This document shows positions 53,142 to 63,500 of a stretch of DNA of 64,000 bases, piece after piece. The position numbers and the translations under genes were made by a program. Numbering within the stretch: position 1 is the stretch's first letter; each line of letters opens with the position of its first letter. The DNA comes from SIG299 sp964541485. GTDB lineage: Bacteria > Bacillota > Clostridia > Lachnospirales > Lachnospiraceae. The stretch lies in NCBI GenBank assembly GCA_964541485.1, contig CAZIQL010000002.1:54509-118508 (forward strand). The letters run 5' to 3'. The notes under the pieces are model-generated. The model had not been told where the DNA came from, made no database searches, and was given only the letters and a program-made list of their open reading frames with translations.

Positions 53142-53678
53142 ATGAAAATTAAAAATCTGGTTTATGTCATGTTATGCATCTGTGTAGCTATAGTGATGTC
53201 GGGATGTAATAATGAAAGGTCGGGGGAGATTACCCCAACCCCAACCCCGTCCTTGGTGCCTTCTCCGACCTTGAGTGAGAGCAATATTACGATTGCCCCG
53301 CCGGAGAACCTGGAAGTGACGATTTATTCCATCAATGCCACTACGCTGGAAAAGATGGCGGTATCCGTTCTGATGAGTGAAGTGACACCGGAGAGTATTG
53401 TGGCAGAGGTTGTTTCAGCAATGAGGGATGGTGCCTTTTTTGTAGGAATTAATGAAGTGATTCCTCAGGGAGATACCGTTATTGTGGATTTTAAATCGAC
53501 CACGCCGCCGGTCATTGATGTGGGCGCCAGTGTGGAAGGAACGATTTTGGATGTTATTGCCCAGAGTATTATAGATAATTTGCCTCAGTATAGTAAAGTA
53601 ATTTACCGTATTGAAGGAAATGCCTATTCCACCGGACATATTGAAATGGGATATGATGAGGTTTATATTGAAAGGTAA
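53142..53678 (+). CDS. GerMN-domain lipoprotein
   Basis: A signal peptide ends at the lipobox VMSGC, so the protein is predicted to be a lipoprotein of 178 residues. A Thr/Pro linker leads to one GerMN-type domain (LEVTIYSIN through HIEMGYDEV). GerM in Bacillus is needed for sporulation and germination and forms a ring around the engulfing spore; whether this one does is unknown. AAGGAGGTG precedes ATG 53142. A working Lgt is needed to lipidate it. The stop codon lies in the following terminator stem. Confidence 0.85.
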   Translation: MKIKNLVYVMLCICVAIVMSGCNNERSGEITPTPTPSLVPSPTLSESNITIAPPENLEVTIYSINATTLEKMAVSVLMSEVTPESIVAEVVSAMRDGAFFVGINEVIPQGDTVIVDFKSTTPPVIDVGASVEGTILDVIAQSIIDNLPQYSKVIYRIEGNAYSTGHIEMGYDEVYIER

Positions 53679-53714
53679 GCACAGGGAGAAATTCAGGTGC
53701 TTACCGCTTTTTAT
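53674..53714 (+). terminator. Terminator of the GerMN lipoprotein gene
   Basis: GGTAAGCAC (53674-53682) pairs perfectly with GTGCTTACC (53697-53705), with a 14-nt loop and then GCTTTTTAT. The stem begins before the stop codon ends. Confidence 0.85.
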
Positions 53715-53741
53715 ATAGTTTGATTGTACAGGAGAGAAAAA

Positions 53742-54974
53742 ATGAGTAAGGTTTTGATTGTAGGTGGCGGAGCGGCAGGGATGATGGCCGGAATTGCTGC
53801 AGCAGAAAACGGAAATGAAGTATATCTGTTTGAAAAAAATGAGAAGCTTGGAAAGAAGCTGTTTATTACGGGAAAAGGCAGGTGTAATATTACGAATGCC
53901 TGTGAAACGGAAGAACTGATGAAACAGGTGGTATCCAATCCGCGTTTTTTATACAGCGCATTCAAAACATTTGATAATATGGCGGTGATGGATTTTTTTG
54001 AAGAAAGCGGTCTGCCATTGAAAACAGAACGGGGACAGAGAGTTTTTCCACAGTCGGACCATTCCTCGGATGTTATCCGCACATTGCAAAAAGAATTGGA
54101 AAAAAGAAATGTAACCATATGCCTGAATACGGAAGTAAAAGAAATTGTCACAGAAGGCGGTTGTTTCTGCGGAATACGTACAAAGGATGGAATGATTGCC
54201 GGTGATGCCTGCATTGTGGCAACCGGAGGACTTTCTTATCAGAGTACCGGTTCTACGGGAGACGGATACCGTTTTGCAAAGGAAGCAGGCCACACGGTAA
54301 CAAAGCTATCGCCTTCTCTGGTTGCTGTAATCACAAAAGAGAGCTTTGCATCAGAACTGATGGGGCTTACATTAAAAAATGTTACTTTAAAGTTGATTCA
54401 GGGGAAAAAAGTGCTATACTCTGAATTGGGCGAAATGTTGTTTACACATTTTGGTATCAGCGGTCCCCTTGTTTTAAGCGCAAGCAGTTATATTGCAGAG
54501 GCTTCATTGAACGAACAGGAACTGCCGGTGATTCAGATTGATTTAAAACCTGCATTGACAGAGGAACAGCTGGATGCGAGGATTTTAAAAGATTTTGAGG
54601 CGGCAAAGAATAAGTGCTTTAAGAATGCGTTAGACCATTTACTTCCACAGAGAATGATTGAGGTTGTGGTACGCTTGTCGGGAATTGACCCGGAAAAGAA
54701 GGTGAATTCCGTATCCAGGGAAGAGCGTCGGATGCTTGTGCAGCTATTGAAGGGATTGACACTTCATGTGGCTGGTCTGCGGGATTATAAAGAGGCAGTT
54801 ATCACCAAAGGCGGTGTTTCTGTAAAGGAAATCGTGCCATCCACCATGGAGTCAAAATTTGTTTCGGGTCTTTATTTTGCGGGCGAGGTTTTGGATGTGG
54901 ATGCGATGACTGGAGGCTATAATTTGCAGATAGCATGGTCAACAGGTTATGCGGCGGGACATGCTATCTATTAA
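53742..54974 (+). CDS. FAD-dependent oxidoreductase of the YhiN/HI0933 family
   Basis: This 410-residue flavoprotein has the N-terminal Rossmann motif VGGGAAGMMAGI and the family-specific GKKLFITGKGRCNITN. A second GG motif near the end (LYFAGEVLDVDAMTGGYNLQIAWSTG, recognised by its key residues AGE, D and GGYN) binds FAD. The reaction is unknown. The start ATG 53742 follows GGAGAG; the upstream open frame enters the terminator. It precedes cmk by 21 nt, an arrangement frequent in Clostridia. Confidence 0.9.
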   Translation: MSKVLIVGGGAAGMMAGIAAAENGNEVYLFEKNEKLGKKLFITGKGRCNITNACETEELMKQVVSNPRFLYSAFKTFDNMAVMDFFEESGLPLKTERGQRVFPQSDHSSDVIRTLQKELEKRNVTICLNTEVKEIVTEGGCFCGIRTKDGMIAGDACIVATGGLSYQSTGSTGDGYRFAKEAGHTVTKLSPSLVAVITKESFASELMGLTLKNVTLKLIQGKKVLYSELGEMLFTHFGISGPLVLSASSYIAEASLNEQELPVIQIDLKPALTEEQLDARILKDFEAAKNKCFKNALDHLLPQRMIEVVVRLSGIDPEKKVNSVSREERRMLVQLLKGLTLHVAGLRDYKEAVITKGGVSVKEIVPSTMESKFVSGLYFAGEVLDVDAMTGGYNLQIAWSTGYAAGHAIY

Positions 54975-54995
54975 AATAACCAAGGGAGAAAATAT

Positions 54996-55670
54996 ATGAA
55001 AAAGATGAATATTGCAATTGATGGACCGGCGGGGGCAGGGAAAAGTACCATTGCCAAGGCACTGGCAAAAAGGTTGAACATGATTTATGTGGATACCGGT
55101 GCGATGTACCGTGCCATCGGACTGCATTGCACAAGAAAGAGCATTGCAGGAGATGATGCACAGGCAGTTGAAGCGGAATGTGAGAACATTCAGGTGTCAA
55201 TTCTATATGAAAACGGAGAGCAGGTTGTCTGCTTAAACGGGGAAAATGTCAACGAACAGATTCGTACCGCACAGGCAGGTGCTATGGCTTCGGCAGTTTC
55301 TGTGCATAAAAAGGTTCGTGCCAAGATGGTAGAACTACAGAAGAATCTGGCAGCAAATACAAGTGTCGTTATGGATGGCAGAGACATCGGAACGGTGGTG
55401 CTTCCGGATGCGGAAGTAAAGATTTACCTGACGGCATCCGCCGCAGTCCGTGCAAAGCGTCGTTATGATGAACTGATTGCAAAGGGGCAGGAATGTGACC
55501 TTGCTACTTTACAGAAGGAAATTGAGGAGCGGGATTACCGGGATATGAACCGTGAAAATTCCCCTCTGAAAAAGGCAGAGGATGCGGTGGAGCTTGACAC
55601 ATCGGAACTGACCATTGAAGAAGTGGTGGAAAAAATGATGCAGATTGTAGCAGAAAAGGCAGAAAAGTGA
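54996..55670 (+). CDS. cmk: Cytidylate kinase
   Basis: It phosphorylates CMP and dCMP. The P-loop is AIDGPAGAGKST, followed by YVDTGAMYRAIG, MDGRDIGTVVLP and the lid region RAKRRYDEL with RDYRDMNRENSPL. The length is 224 residues. ispH-rpsA follows after one base, which is the conserved cmk-ispH-rpsA arrangement of Clostridia. Confidence 0.97.
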   Translation: MKKMNIAIDGPAGAGKSTIAKALAKRLNMIYVDTGAMYRAIGLHCTRKSIAGDDAQAVEAECENIQVSILYENGEQVVCLNGENVNEQIRTAQAGAMASAVSVHKKVRAKMVELQKNLAANTSVVMDGRDIGTVVLPDAEVKIYLTASAAVRAKRRYDELIAKGQECDLATLQKEIEERDYRDMNRENSPLKKAEDAVELDTSELTIEEVVEKMMQIVAEKAEK

Positions 55671-55671
55671 G

Positions 55672-57609
55672 ATGGAAGTAAAAGTAGCAAAGACTGCAGG
55701 CTTTTGTTTTGGTGTAAAGCGGGCAGTAGAATTGGTACAAAAACAGCTTAAGCTCGGGAAAAAAGTATATACGTACGGTCCGATTATCCACAACGAGGAA
55801 GTGGTGGAGGAGTTTGCTGCAAAAGGAGTTCAGATTGTTTCCGGAAAAGAGGACTGGGAGAAGGCAGAAAGGGGAACCCTGATTATCCGTTCCCATGGAG
55901 TGTCAGAGCAGGAATTCCTGGATATGAAGGAAAGCGGTCATGAGATAATTGACGCTACTTGTCCGTTTGTGAAAAAAATCCATCGGATTGTGGAGGAAGA
56001 AAGCAAAAACGGTAGGCATATTATTGTTATCGGAAATGAGGAACACCCGGAAGTACAGGGAATACTCGGCTGGAGTAAGGGACCGGTTACCGTGGTGGAA
56101 ACACAGGAAGCAGCGCAAAATCTTACCTTTTTACCGGAGACAAAGCTTTGTGTCGTGGCACAAACGACATTTAATAGCAAGAAATTTCAAGATTTAGTTG
56201 AAATTATTTCGAAAAAGGGGTATGATATATTTGTTTTAAGTACGATATGCAGTGCGACAGAAGAACGTCAGGCGGAAACGAGGAGTCTTGCCGGCGAATC
56301 GGATGCCATGATTGTCATCGGAGGACTGCATAGTTCAAATACACGTAAGTTGTATGAGATATCAAAACAGCAATGTGTAAATACTTACTTTATACAGAAA
56401 CTCAGTGACCTTGATTTAAATTCGTTTAAATCATTCCGTAGTGTAGGTATTACAGCAGGGGCATCGACCCCAAACAATATGATCGAGGAGGTTCATACTA
56501 ACATGTCAGATTTGAGTTTTGAACAATTATTGGAGGAGTCTTTTAAGACAATACACAACGGAGAGGTAGTCGAGGGTACTGTTATTCGTGTTAAAGAAGA
56601 TGAAATTGTCTTAAATATCGGTTACAAGGCAGATGGTATCATTACCAGAAGCGAGTACACAAATACTCCTAACGTTGACTTAACAACCATCGTTAAGGAA
56701 GGCGACAAGATGCAGGCTAAGGTTCTTAAGGTAAATGATGGCGAAGGTCAGGTATTATTGACCTATAAGAGACTGGCTGCAGAAAAGGGAAGCAAGAGAT
56801 TAGAGGAAGCTTTCAACAATAAGGAAGTTTTAACAGCAACAGTGTCCGCAGTATTAGACGGTGGTTTAAGTGTTGTTGTGGATGAAACAAGAGTATTTAT
56901 TCCGGCAAGCCTTGTTTCTGATTCCTATGAAAAGGATTTATCCAAGTACAAAGATCAGGAAATCGAATTCGTAATCAGCGAGTTCAATCCTAAGAGAAGA
57001 AGAATTATCGGTGACCGCAAGCAGCTCTTAGTTGCAAAGAAGGCTGAACTTCAGAAGGAACTTTTTGCAAAGATCCAGGTTGGCGATGTAGTAGAAGGTA
57101 CAGTGAAGAACGTTACTGATTTCGGTGTATTCATTGATCTTGGTGGTGTAGACGGTCTTCTTCACATTTCTGAAATGTCCTGGGGCAGAGTAGAAAATCC
57201 TAAGAAGAACTTCAAGGCCGGTGATGCAGTTCGTGCATTCATCAAGGATATCGCAGGTGAGAAGATTGCGTTAAGCCTTAAGTTTGCTGATCAGAATCCA
57301 TGGGCAAATGCAGAGACTGATTTTGCAGTAGGCAACGTTGTAACAGGTAAGGTTGCACGTATGACTGATTTTGGTGCATTTGTTGAGTTAGTACCGGGCG
57401 TAGATGCTTTATTGCATGTTTCCCAGATTTCCAGAAACCATGTAGAAAAGCCTGCTGATGTATTAAAGGTTGGTCAGGAAATTACAGCAAAGATTGTTGA
57501 TTTCAATATCGAAGACAAGAAGATCAGCTTAAGCGTAAAGGCACTGGAAGTTCCTGCTGAAGAGCCTGTTGAGGAAGCAGCAGAAGAAACAGTTGCAGCA
57601 GAAGAATAA
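55672..57609 (+). CDS. ispH-rpsA: IspH (HMBPP reductase) fused to ribosomal protein S1
   Basis: The 645-residue fusion joins the last enzyme of the MEP isoprenoid pathway to an S1-type RNA-binding protein. The IspH part (about 1-277) has its three iron-sulfur cysteines in GFCFGV, DATCPFV and STICSATEERQ and ends with ITAGASTPNN. Four S1 domains follow at about 297-368, 384-455, 471-540 and 556-627, then an acidic tail. Codon usage appears to shift at the junction toward that of highly expressed genes. An internal ribosome site and ATG lie exactly at the junction. The fusion is well known in Clostridia. Confidence 0.95.
   Translation: MEVKVAKTAGFCFGVKRAVELVQKQLKLGKKVYTYGPIIHNEEVVEEFAAKGVQIVSGKEDWEKAERGTLIIRSHGVSEQEFLDMKESGHEIIDATCPFVKKIHRIVEEESKNGRHIIVIGNEEHPEVQGILGWSKGPVTVVETQEAAQNLTFLPETKLCVVAQTTFNSKKFQDLVEIISKKGYDIFVLSTICSATEERQAETRSLAGESDAMIVIGGLHSSNTRKLYEISKQQCVNTYFIQKLSDLDLNSFKSFRSVGITAGASTPNNMIEEVHTNMSDLSFEQLLEESFKTIHNGEVVEGTVIRVKEDEIVLNIGYKADGIITRSEYTNTPNVDLTTIVKEGDKMQAKVLKVNDGEGQVLLTYKRLAAEKGSKRLEEAFNNKEVLTATVSAVLDGGLSVVVDETRVFIPASLVSDSYEKDLSKYKDQEIEFVISEFNPKRRRIIGDRKQLLVAKKAELQKELFAKIQVGDVVEGTVKNVTDFGVFIDLGGVDGLLHISEMSWGRVENPKKNFKAGDAVRAFIKDIAGEKIALSLKFADQNPWANAETDFAVGNVVTGKVARMTDFGAFVELVPGVDALLHVSQISRNHVEKPADVLKVGQEITAKIVDFNIEDKKISLSVKALEVPAEEPVEEAAEETVAAEE
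56485..56505 (+). promoter_or_regulatory. Internal ribosome binding site and start codon for free S1 protein
   Basis: GAGGAGG (56485-56491) is followed after 11 bases by the in-frame ATG at 56503, codon 278 of the fusion. The peptide from there begins MSDLSFEQLLEESF, which looks like the N-terminus of a stand-alone S1 protein, and it lies right after the natural end of IspH. Confidence 0.6.
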
Positions 57610-57647
57610 TTGCATAAGAACTACTTTAACCAGTAGATGAAAAGAAG

Positions 57648-57690
57648 ATAATAGCTAAGCTGATGTTTCGGTCTGCTTAGCTATTATTTG
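57648..57690 (+). terminator. Terminator after ispH-rpsA
   Basis: ATAATAGCTAAGC (57648-57660) and GCTTAGCTATTAT (57675-57687) form a perfect 13-bp stem with a 14-nt loop. The T-tract is short, but the stem is strong. Confidence 0.82.
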
Positions 57691-57718
57691 ATTAAAAGCG
57701 AACATGGGGGCAAAAAAT

Positions 57719-58492
57719 ATGGGTGATTACGAGAACTTTAAGAAACAGATATTTGCATTGACACAGATTGATTTAAATGCTTATAAAGAAAAGCAGATGA
57801 GAAGACGTATCGATTCTCTGATTACAAAGCACAAGATTGCTACATATAATGACTATGTTGCCGCGATTAAGGCAAATAAGGATATGTTTGAGGAGTTTGT
57901 AAATTATCTGACTATCAATGTATCGGAGTTTTATCGTAATCCGGAACAGTGGAGAGTATTGGAGAATGAGATTTTACCGGATTTACTTGCAAAATCCAGA
58001 ACGTTAAAGATATGGAGTGCTGCATGTTCTACCGGAGATGAGCCTTATTCTCTGGTTATGATGCTTTCCAGACATATGCCGCTTTCAAACATCAAGATAA
58101 TTGCAACAGATATTGATAAACAGGTACTTGAAAAGGCAAAGAAAGGTCTTTATAATGTAAAGAGTTTAAAAACTTTGCCGGATGATTTAATGAAGAAATA
58201 TATCACACAGGAAAATGAGTATACATATAAAGTAGCAGACGAAGTAAAACGATGTGTGGATTTTAGACAGCACAATCTGTTAAAAGACCCATATCCGAGC
58301 GATTGTGATCTGATTGTATGCCGTAATGTTCTGATATACTTTACAGAGGAAGCAAAGATAGATATTTATAAGAAGTTCAACGCAGCGCTTAAAAAGGATG
58401 CTGTTTTGTTTGTCGGCTCCACAGAACAGATTATGCAGCCGAATACACTTGGTTATTCCGTTGCAAAATCATTTTTCTATCGGAAAATGTAA
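57719..58492 (+). CDS. cheR: Chemotaxis protein methyltransferase CheR
   Basis: It methylates glutamates of chemoreceptors during adaptation. A helical N-terminal domain (QMRRRIDSL) is followed by a SAM methyltransferase with WSAACSTGDEPYSL, IIATDIDKQVLEKA and CRNVLIYF. The length is 257 residues from ATG 57719; an ATG at 57704 is in frame but has no ribosome site, while GGGGG lies eight bases before 57719. It stands alone between a terminator and the plsX promoter, away from other chemotaxis genes. Confidence 0.93.
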   Translation: MGDYENFKKQIFALTQIDLNAYKEKQMRRRIDSLITKHKIATYNDYVAAIKANKDMFEEFVNYLTINVSEFYRNPEQWRVLENEILPDLLAKSRTLKIWSAACSTGDEPYSLVMMLSRHMPLSNIKIIATDIDKQVLEKAKKGLYNVKSLKTLPDDLMKKYITQENEYTYKVADEVKRCVDFRQHNLLKDPYPSDCDLIVCRNVLIYFTEEAKIDIYKKFNAALKKDAVLFVGSTEQIMQPNTLGYSVAKSFFYRKM

Positions 58493-58499
58493 TCGTGTG

Positions 58500-58528
58500 T
58501 TGATTTTTATTTTAATATCTAGTATATT
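58500..58528 (+). promoter_or_regulatory. Sigma-A-type promoter of plsX-acpP-rnc-smc
   Basis: TTGATT (58500-58505) and TATATT (58523-58528) with a 17-base spacer, the same boxes and spacing as before ftsZ. It places transcription start near 58535 and excludes the upstream TTG at 58528 as the plsX start. Confidence 0.65.
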
Positions 58529-58560
58529 TGGATATAGAAACGGACGGGGGTTGTTTTCGG

Positions 58561-59574
58561 ATGAGTGAAATGGTAAGAGTTGCAGTAGATGCAATGGGTG
58601 GCGATAATGCGCCGTCTGAGGTTGTAAAGGGTGCGATAGAGGCATTGGATCAGGATTCCAGAGTAAAGGTTCTTTTGGTTGGACAGGAAGAGGTTTTGCG
58701 TAAAGAGTTGGAAGCATACAAAGACCATGGAGAGCGTCTTACTATTGTTCCTGCCAGTGAAATGATTACCAATGAAGAAGCTCCGGTTATGGCGATTCGA
58801 AGAAAGAAGGATTCTTCTATTGTAGTCGGTATGAATCTGGTAAAAAATAAAGAAGCAGATGCGTTTGTTTCTGCGGGAAGTACAGGAGCTGTTTTGGTTG
58901 GTGCACAGCTTGTTGTCGGCAGGATTAAAGGAGTGGAAAGACCACCTTTGGCACCGCTGATTCCGACAACAAAGGGCGTTTCCCTTCTGATAGACTGTGG
59001 CGCCAATGTGGATGCAAGACCGTCCCATTTGTTACAGTTTGCAAAAATGGGTTCCTTATATATGGAGCAGGTGGTAGGAATTAAAAATCCGCGTGTTGCC
59101 ATTGTAAATATCGGTGCAGAAGAAGAAAAGGGAAATCTGCTTGTAAAGGAGACATTCCCATTACTTAAAAACTGTAATGAGATCAATTTTATCGGAAGTA
59201 TTGAAGCAAGAGAAATTCCAAATGGCTATGCTGATGTTATTGTTTGTGAAGCATTTGTCGGCAACGTCATTTTGAAATTATATGAAGGTGTTTCCGGTGC
59301 TTTGGTTGGAAAAATCAAGGAAGGCATGATGTCGACTCTGCGGAGTAAAATCGGTGCACTTCTTGTAAAGCCGGCTTTAAAGCAGACCTTAAAATCCATG
59401 GATACAGCGGATTATGGCGGGGCACCTATGCTGGGACTTAATGGACTCGTTGTAAAAACTCATGGAAGCTCCAAGAGTAAGGAAATTAAAAATTCCATTT
59501 TACAATGTATTACCTTTAAGGAACAGAATATTAGTGAAAAAATAAAAGAAAATATTACGAAGGCAGAAGAGTAG
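58561..59574 (+). CDS. plsX: Phosphate acyltransferase PlsX
   Basis: It makes acyl-phosphate from acyl-ACP for phospholipid synthesis. VAVDAMGGDNAP at the start, STGAVLVGAQL, and DCGANVDARP in the middle mark the family. The length is 337 residues. ATG 58561 is chosen because the promoter ends just upstream; ATG 58570 is an alternative. acpP, coding for its substrate carrier, follows after 12 nt. Confidence 0.96.
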   Translation: MSEMVRVAVDAMGGDNAPSEVVKGAIEALDQDSRVKVLLVGQEEVLRKELEAYKDHGERLTIVPASEMITNEEAPVMAIRRKKDSSIVVGMNLVKNKEADAFVSAGSTGAVLVGAQLVVGRIKGVERPPLAPLIPTTKGVSLLIDCGANVDARPSHLLQFAKMGSLYMEQVVGIKNPRVAIVNIGAEEEKGNLLVKETFPLLKNCNEINFIGSIEAREIPNGYADVIVCEAFVGNVILKLYEGVSGALVGKIKEGMMSTLRSKIGALLVKPALKQTLKSMDTADYGGAPMLGLNGLVVKTHGSSKSKEIKNSILQCITFKEQNISEKIKENITKAEE

Positions 59575-59586
59575 GAGGATAACAGA

Positions 59587-59817
59587 ATGGAATTTGAAAA
59601 AATTCAGAAGATTATCAGCGAGGTTTTATCCGTAGAACCGGAAGATATTACAATGGAGACTAAGTTCGTGGACGATCTTGGTGCTGATTCTTTGGATGTT
59701 TTCCAGATTATTATGGGCATCGAAGAGGAATTTGATGTTGAAATTGCAAATGAAGATGCAGAAAACATTGTAACCGTTAGCGATGCTGTAGAACAGATTA
59801 AAAAGGCATTGAATTAA
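59587..59817 (+). CDS. acpP: Acyl carrier protein
   Basis: The 76-residue acidic four-helix protein carries the phosphopantetheine site Ser35 in GADSLDVF. It follows plsX directly, with AGGAGG before the ATG. A hairpin separates it from rnc and may raise acpP mRNA relative to downstream genes. Confidence 0.97.
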   Translation: MEFEKIQKIISEVLSVEPEDITMETKFVDDLGADSLDVFQIIMGIEEEFDVEIANEDAENIVTVSDAVEQIKKALN

Positions 59818-59825
59818 AGTGAAAC

Positions 59826-59857
59826 GGGCTGTTGAGAAATCAACAGCCCTTTCTTTC
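59826..59857 (+). terminator. Hairpin between acpP and rnc
   Basis: GGGCTGTTGA (59826-59835) and TCAACAGCCC (59840-59849) form a perfect 10-bp stem closed by a GAAA tetraloop, followed by TTTCTTTC. Because rnc starts only 24 bases later and has no evident promoter, it is probably a partial terminator or RNA-processing site. Confidence 0.75.
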
Positions 59858-59880
59858 ATGAGATAGGAGGTGGATATGTC

Positions 59881-60579
59881 ATGAAACAAAAGGATTTAAA
59901 AGAATTACAGGAGAACATCCGGTACAGATTTAACAAAGAAGAACTTTTAAGACAGGCATTGACGCACAGTTCGTATGCCCATGAAAAAAACCAGAAGGAA
60001 TTAAGGGACAATGAACGCCTGGAGTTTCTGGGAGATGCTGTTCTTGAACTGGTTTCCAGTGAGTTTTTGTATCAGACGCATCCGGAAATGAATGAAGGAA
60101 AAATGACAAAGCTTCGTGCAAGCCTTGTGTGTGAACAGTCTCTGGCAATATGTGCCCGTGAGCTTCATCTGGGAAATTATCTGCGCCTTGGAAATGGTGA
60201 AGATCTGACCGGCGGAAGAGAACGAGATTCGATTCTTTCTGACGCATTGGAAGCGGTCATTGGCGCTATGTACCTGGATGGTGGTTTTACTAGTGCAAAA
60301 GAGTTTGTATTAAATTATGTATTAAATGATATAGAACACAAAAAGCTCTTTTATGATAGTAAGACTATTTTGCAGGAGTTGATACAGAACAAGTATAAGA
60401 AGACCTTGCATTATGAACCGGTATCTGAGGAGGGTCCGGACCATAACAAGAAATTTACGGTTCAGGCTTATATGAATGATACTCCGTTGATGCAGGGAGT
60501 TGGAAAAACAAAAAAATCCGCCGAACAAAACGCAGCATACCAGTCGCTGCTTAAATTCGGTGAAGAATCTAATTTTTAG
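59881..60579 (+). CDS. rnc: Ribonuclease III
   Basis: It cleaves double-stranded RNA in rRNA and mRNA processing. The signature NERLEFLGDAVLEL and the second acidic site DALEAVIGAMYLD are complete, and a dsRNA-binding domain with GVGKTKKSAEQNAA ends the protein. The length is 232 residues. AGGAGGTGG precedes ATG 59881. An ATG at 59876 stops at once. acpP-rnc-smc is the classic Firmicutes order. Confidence 0.97.
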   Translation: MKQKDLKELQENIRYRFNKEELLRQALTHSSYAHEKNQKELRDNERLEFLGDAVLELVSSEFLYQTHPEMNEGKMTKLRASLVCEQSLAICARELHLGNYLRLGNGEDLTGGRERDSILSDALEAVIGAMYLDGGFTSAKEFVLNYVLNDIEHKKLFYDSKTILQELIQNKYKKTLHYEPVSEEGPDHNKKFTVQAYMNDTPLMQGVGKTKKSAEQNAAYQSLLKFGEESNF

Positions 60580-60597
60580 TAAAGCAGAGGGAAAACA

Positions 60598-63500
60598 ATG
60601 TATTTAAAAAGTATTGAGGTACATGGATTTAAGTCGTTTGCCAATAAAATAGTATTTAAATTTCATGACGGAATTACGGCAATTGTAGGACCAAACGGAA
60701 GCGGAAAGAGTAATGTTGCCGATGCGGTACGCTGGGTGCTGGGTGAGCAGAGTGCCAAGCAGCTCAGAGGAAGCAAGATGGAGGACGTTATCTTTGCGGG
60801 TACGCAGCTTAGAAAGCCGATGGGCTATGCATATGTAGCGATTACTCTGGATAATTCCGATCATAAACTGCCGATTGATTATGAAGAAGTGGTAGTGGCA
60901 AGACGTGTTTACCGTTCCGGTGAAAGTGAATATCTGATTAATAATAATACCTGCCGTTTGCGTGATGTACAGGAATTGTTTTTGGATACCGGTATCGGTA
61001 AGGAAGGCTATTCCATTATCGGACAGGGTCAGATTGATAAAATCTTAAGCGGTAAGCCGGAAGACAGACGTGAGCTTTTTGATGAAGCAGCGGGCATTGT
61101 GAAGTATAAAAAGAGAAAAGCTGCTGCGGAAAAGGAACTGGCGGAAGAACAGTTAAATTTATCGAGAATTACAGATATTCTTTCAGAAATTGAAAAGCAG
61201 GTCGGTCCTTTGCAGAAGCAGTCTGAGGTGGCAAAGGAATATCTGCGCTTAAAGGAAGCATTAAAGAACTTAGAAATCAATCTGTTTCTGATGGAATATG
61301 AGCGAAGTGAAAAGAATAAGGCAGAATTAGACGGAAGAATTCAGATTGTTTCGGATGAACTTAACCGAACCAATCAGGCATATGACAATACAAAGCAGGA
61401 ATATGAGAGATTAGAGGCAGAACTGGAACAGTTTTCTGCAGAAATTGATCAGAAAAAGGAACAGAGAACGCAGTTTCTTATGATGGTGCAGGAAAAGGAA
61501 GGCGAAATCCGTCTGATGCAGGAAAAGATTTCGTCCATTCAGATTACGGATAGTCATTTTAAACAGCGTTATGACGCACTGATGGCGGACACAGAAGCAA
61601 AAGAAGCAGAACTTGCCAGATATGATAAGGATTATGAGGCTGCTGAAAATGAGTTAAAAAGGATGACAAAGCAGCAGGAGGCAAAGGAAGCAGAGTTAGA
61701 AGCAATCAGAGGCAGAATATCAGAGTATGCCCAGCGGATTGAGGACTGCAATAAGCTGATATTGAAAAAAATGGATGAGAATACAGAAATCCGTACCAGC
61801 TTACAGCGTTTTGAAACATTAGAGGAACAAAATACGATTAAAAAGGCAGAGCTGACTCAGAAAATTCTGCTTCATAAATCGGAAGAGGCCGGTTACCAGG
61901 ATGAGGTAACAGTATGCGCAGAGGCATTGCAGAACATTGCTGAGAAAATCTTTGTCAGAAAGCGTATGATTGAGGATAAGGAAATCTCGATTACAACCAT
62001 ACGACAGAAGACAGCAGAACTTGCAGAAAAAATGGAACGTGCAGAACGCAGCAGGATTGAAGAGACATCCAGATTGGAAGCACTCCGCAATCTGACAGAG
62101 CGTTATGATGGTTATGGCAATGCAATCCGTAAGATCATGGAAAGAAAGCAGGATACACCTGGAGTCATTGGTGTAGTTGCCGATATCATCAAGGTGGAGT
62201 CTAAGTATGAAACTGCTATGGAAACTGCACTTGGTGCAAGTATCCAGAATGTGGTGACAAAGGATGAAGCTACCGCAAAGAAAATGGTAGAATACTTAAA
62301 GGCAAACAAGTTCGGACGTGCCACCTTCCTTCCGCTCACCAGTATTACGGTAAAAGCATTGGGTCAGAATCAGGACCAGGCCGCAAAGGAAGCCGGAGTA
62401 ATTGGTTATGCCAATACGTTGGTTCATGTAGCGAAGGAATATGAGGAGCTGATGAAGTATCTGCTTGGACGTATTTTAGTAGTCGATACGATGGATCATG
62501 CACTGGCACTTGCCAGAAAGTATAACTATACCCTTCGTATCGTTACGCTTGAGGGAGAACAGTTAAATCCGGGTGGTTCCATTTCCGGTGGTGCATACAA
62601 AAATAACAGTAATCTTTTGGGCCGTCGTCGAGAGATGGAAGATGGCGAAAAGAAGATTGAAGAATTAAAGAAGCTTGTTTCTGAGCTTGCAAAGGAACGG
62701 GAACAGTTAAGAACCCAGAGAGAAGCATTGAATCAGAACCTTCTTTCTGACAAGGAAGAATTGCAGGAACTGTTCTTAGAGCAGAATACAGCAAAAATTA
62801 ATCTGGTTCAGGCAGAAGAAAAGCTGTCTGCGCTCAAGGAAAGCTACGCATCGATTGAAGATGAAGTATCCGGTCTTGAGTCAAAGAACCGTGAAAATGC
62901 AGCAGGAGCGGAGCAGTTAAAGAATCAGTTAAAAGAGAATCAGAGCGCCATGAAAGATGCGCAAAAGACAATCAGTGATTCTACACTCCATATGGCAGCT
63001 GACAAGGAAGAGGAGCAGACATTGGCTGAAAAGCATTCCGAACTTATTTTAGAATGCGCAGGTCAGGAAAAGAGTCTGCAGTTTGTACAGCAGAATAAAT
63101 ACCGTCTGCTCGGTGAATTACATCGTCTTGGTAAGGAACTGGAAGAGTTAAAGGATGAAAATAATTCAACCAAGGAACGTATCGAGGAGCAGGAAAAGGG
63201 AATTGAGACCGCAAAAGAAAACATTTCCATCTGGCAGTCTACTGTGGAAGAGATTGAGAAGAACTTAGAAAAACTGGATGAAAAGAAGGAAGAAATCAAC
63301 AGGGGCCACAAGAATTTCTTTAACAGAAGAGAAGAATTATCCAAGCAGATTTCTGATTTGGACAAGGAATCCTTCCGACTTGCCAACCAGGTAGAACGTT
63401 TGCAGGAAACGATGAACAGCCAGGCAGACTATATGTGGAATGAATATGAGGTAACGGTCGAACTTGCAAAGAAGTTTAAGGATGAAACGTTACCGGCATA

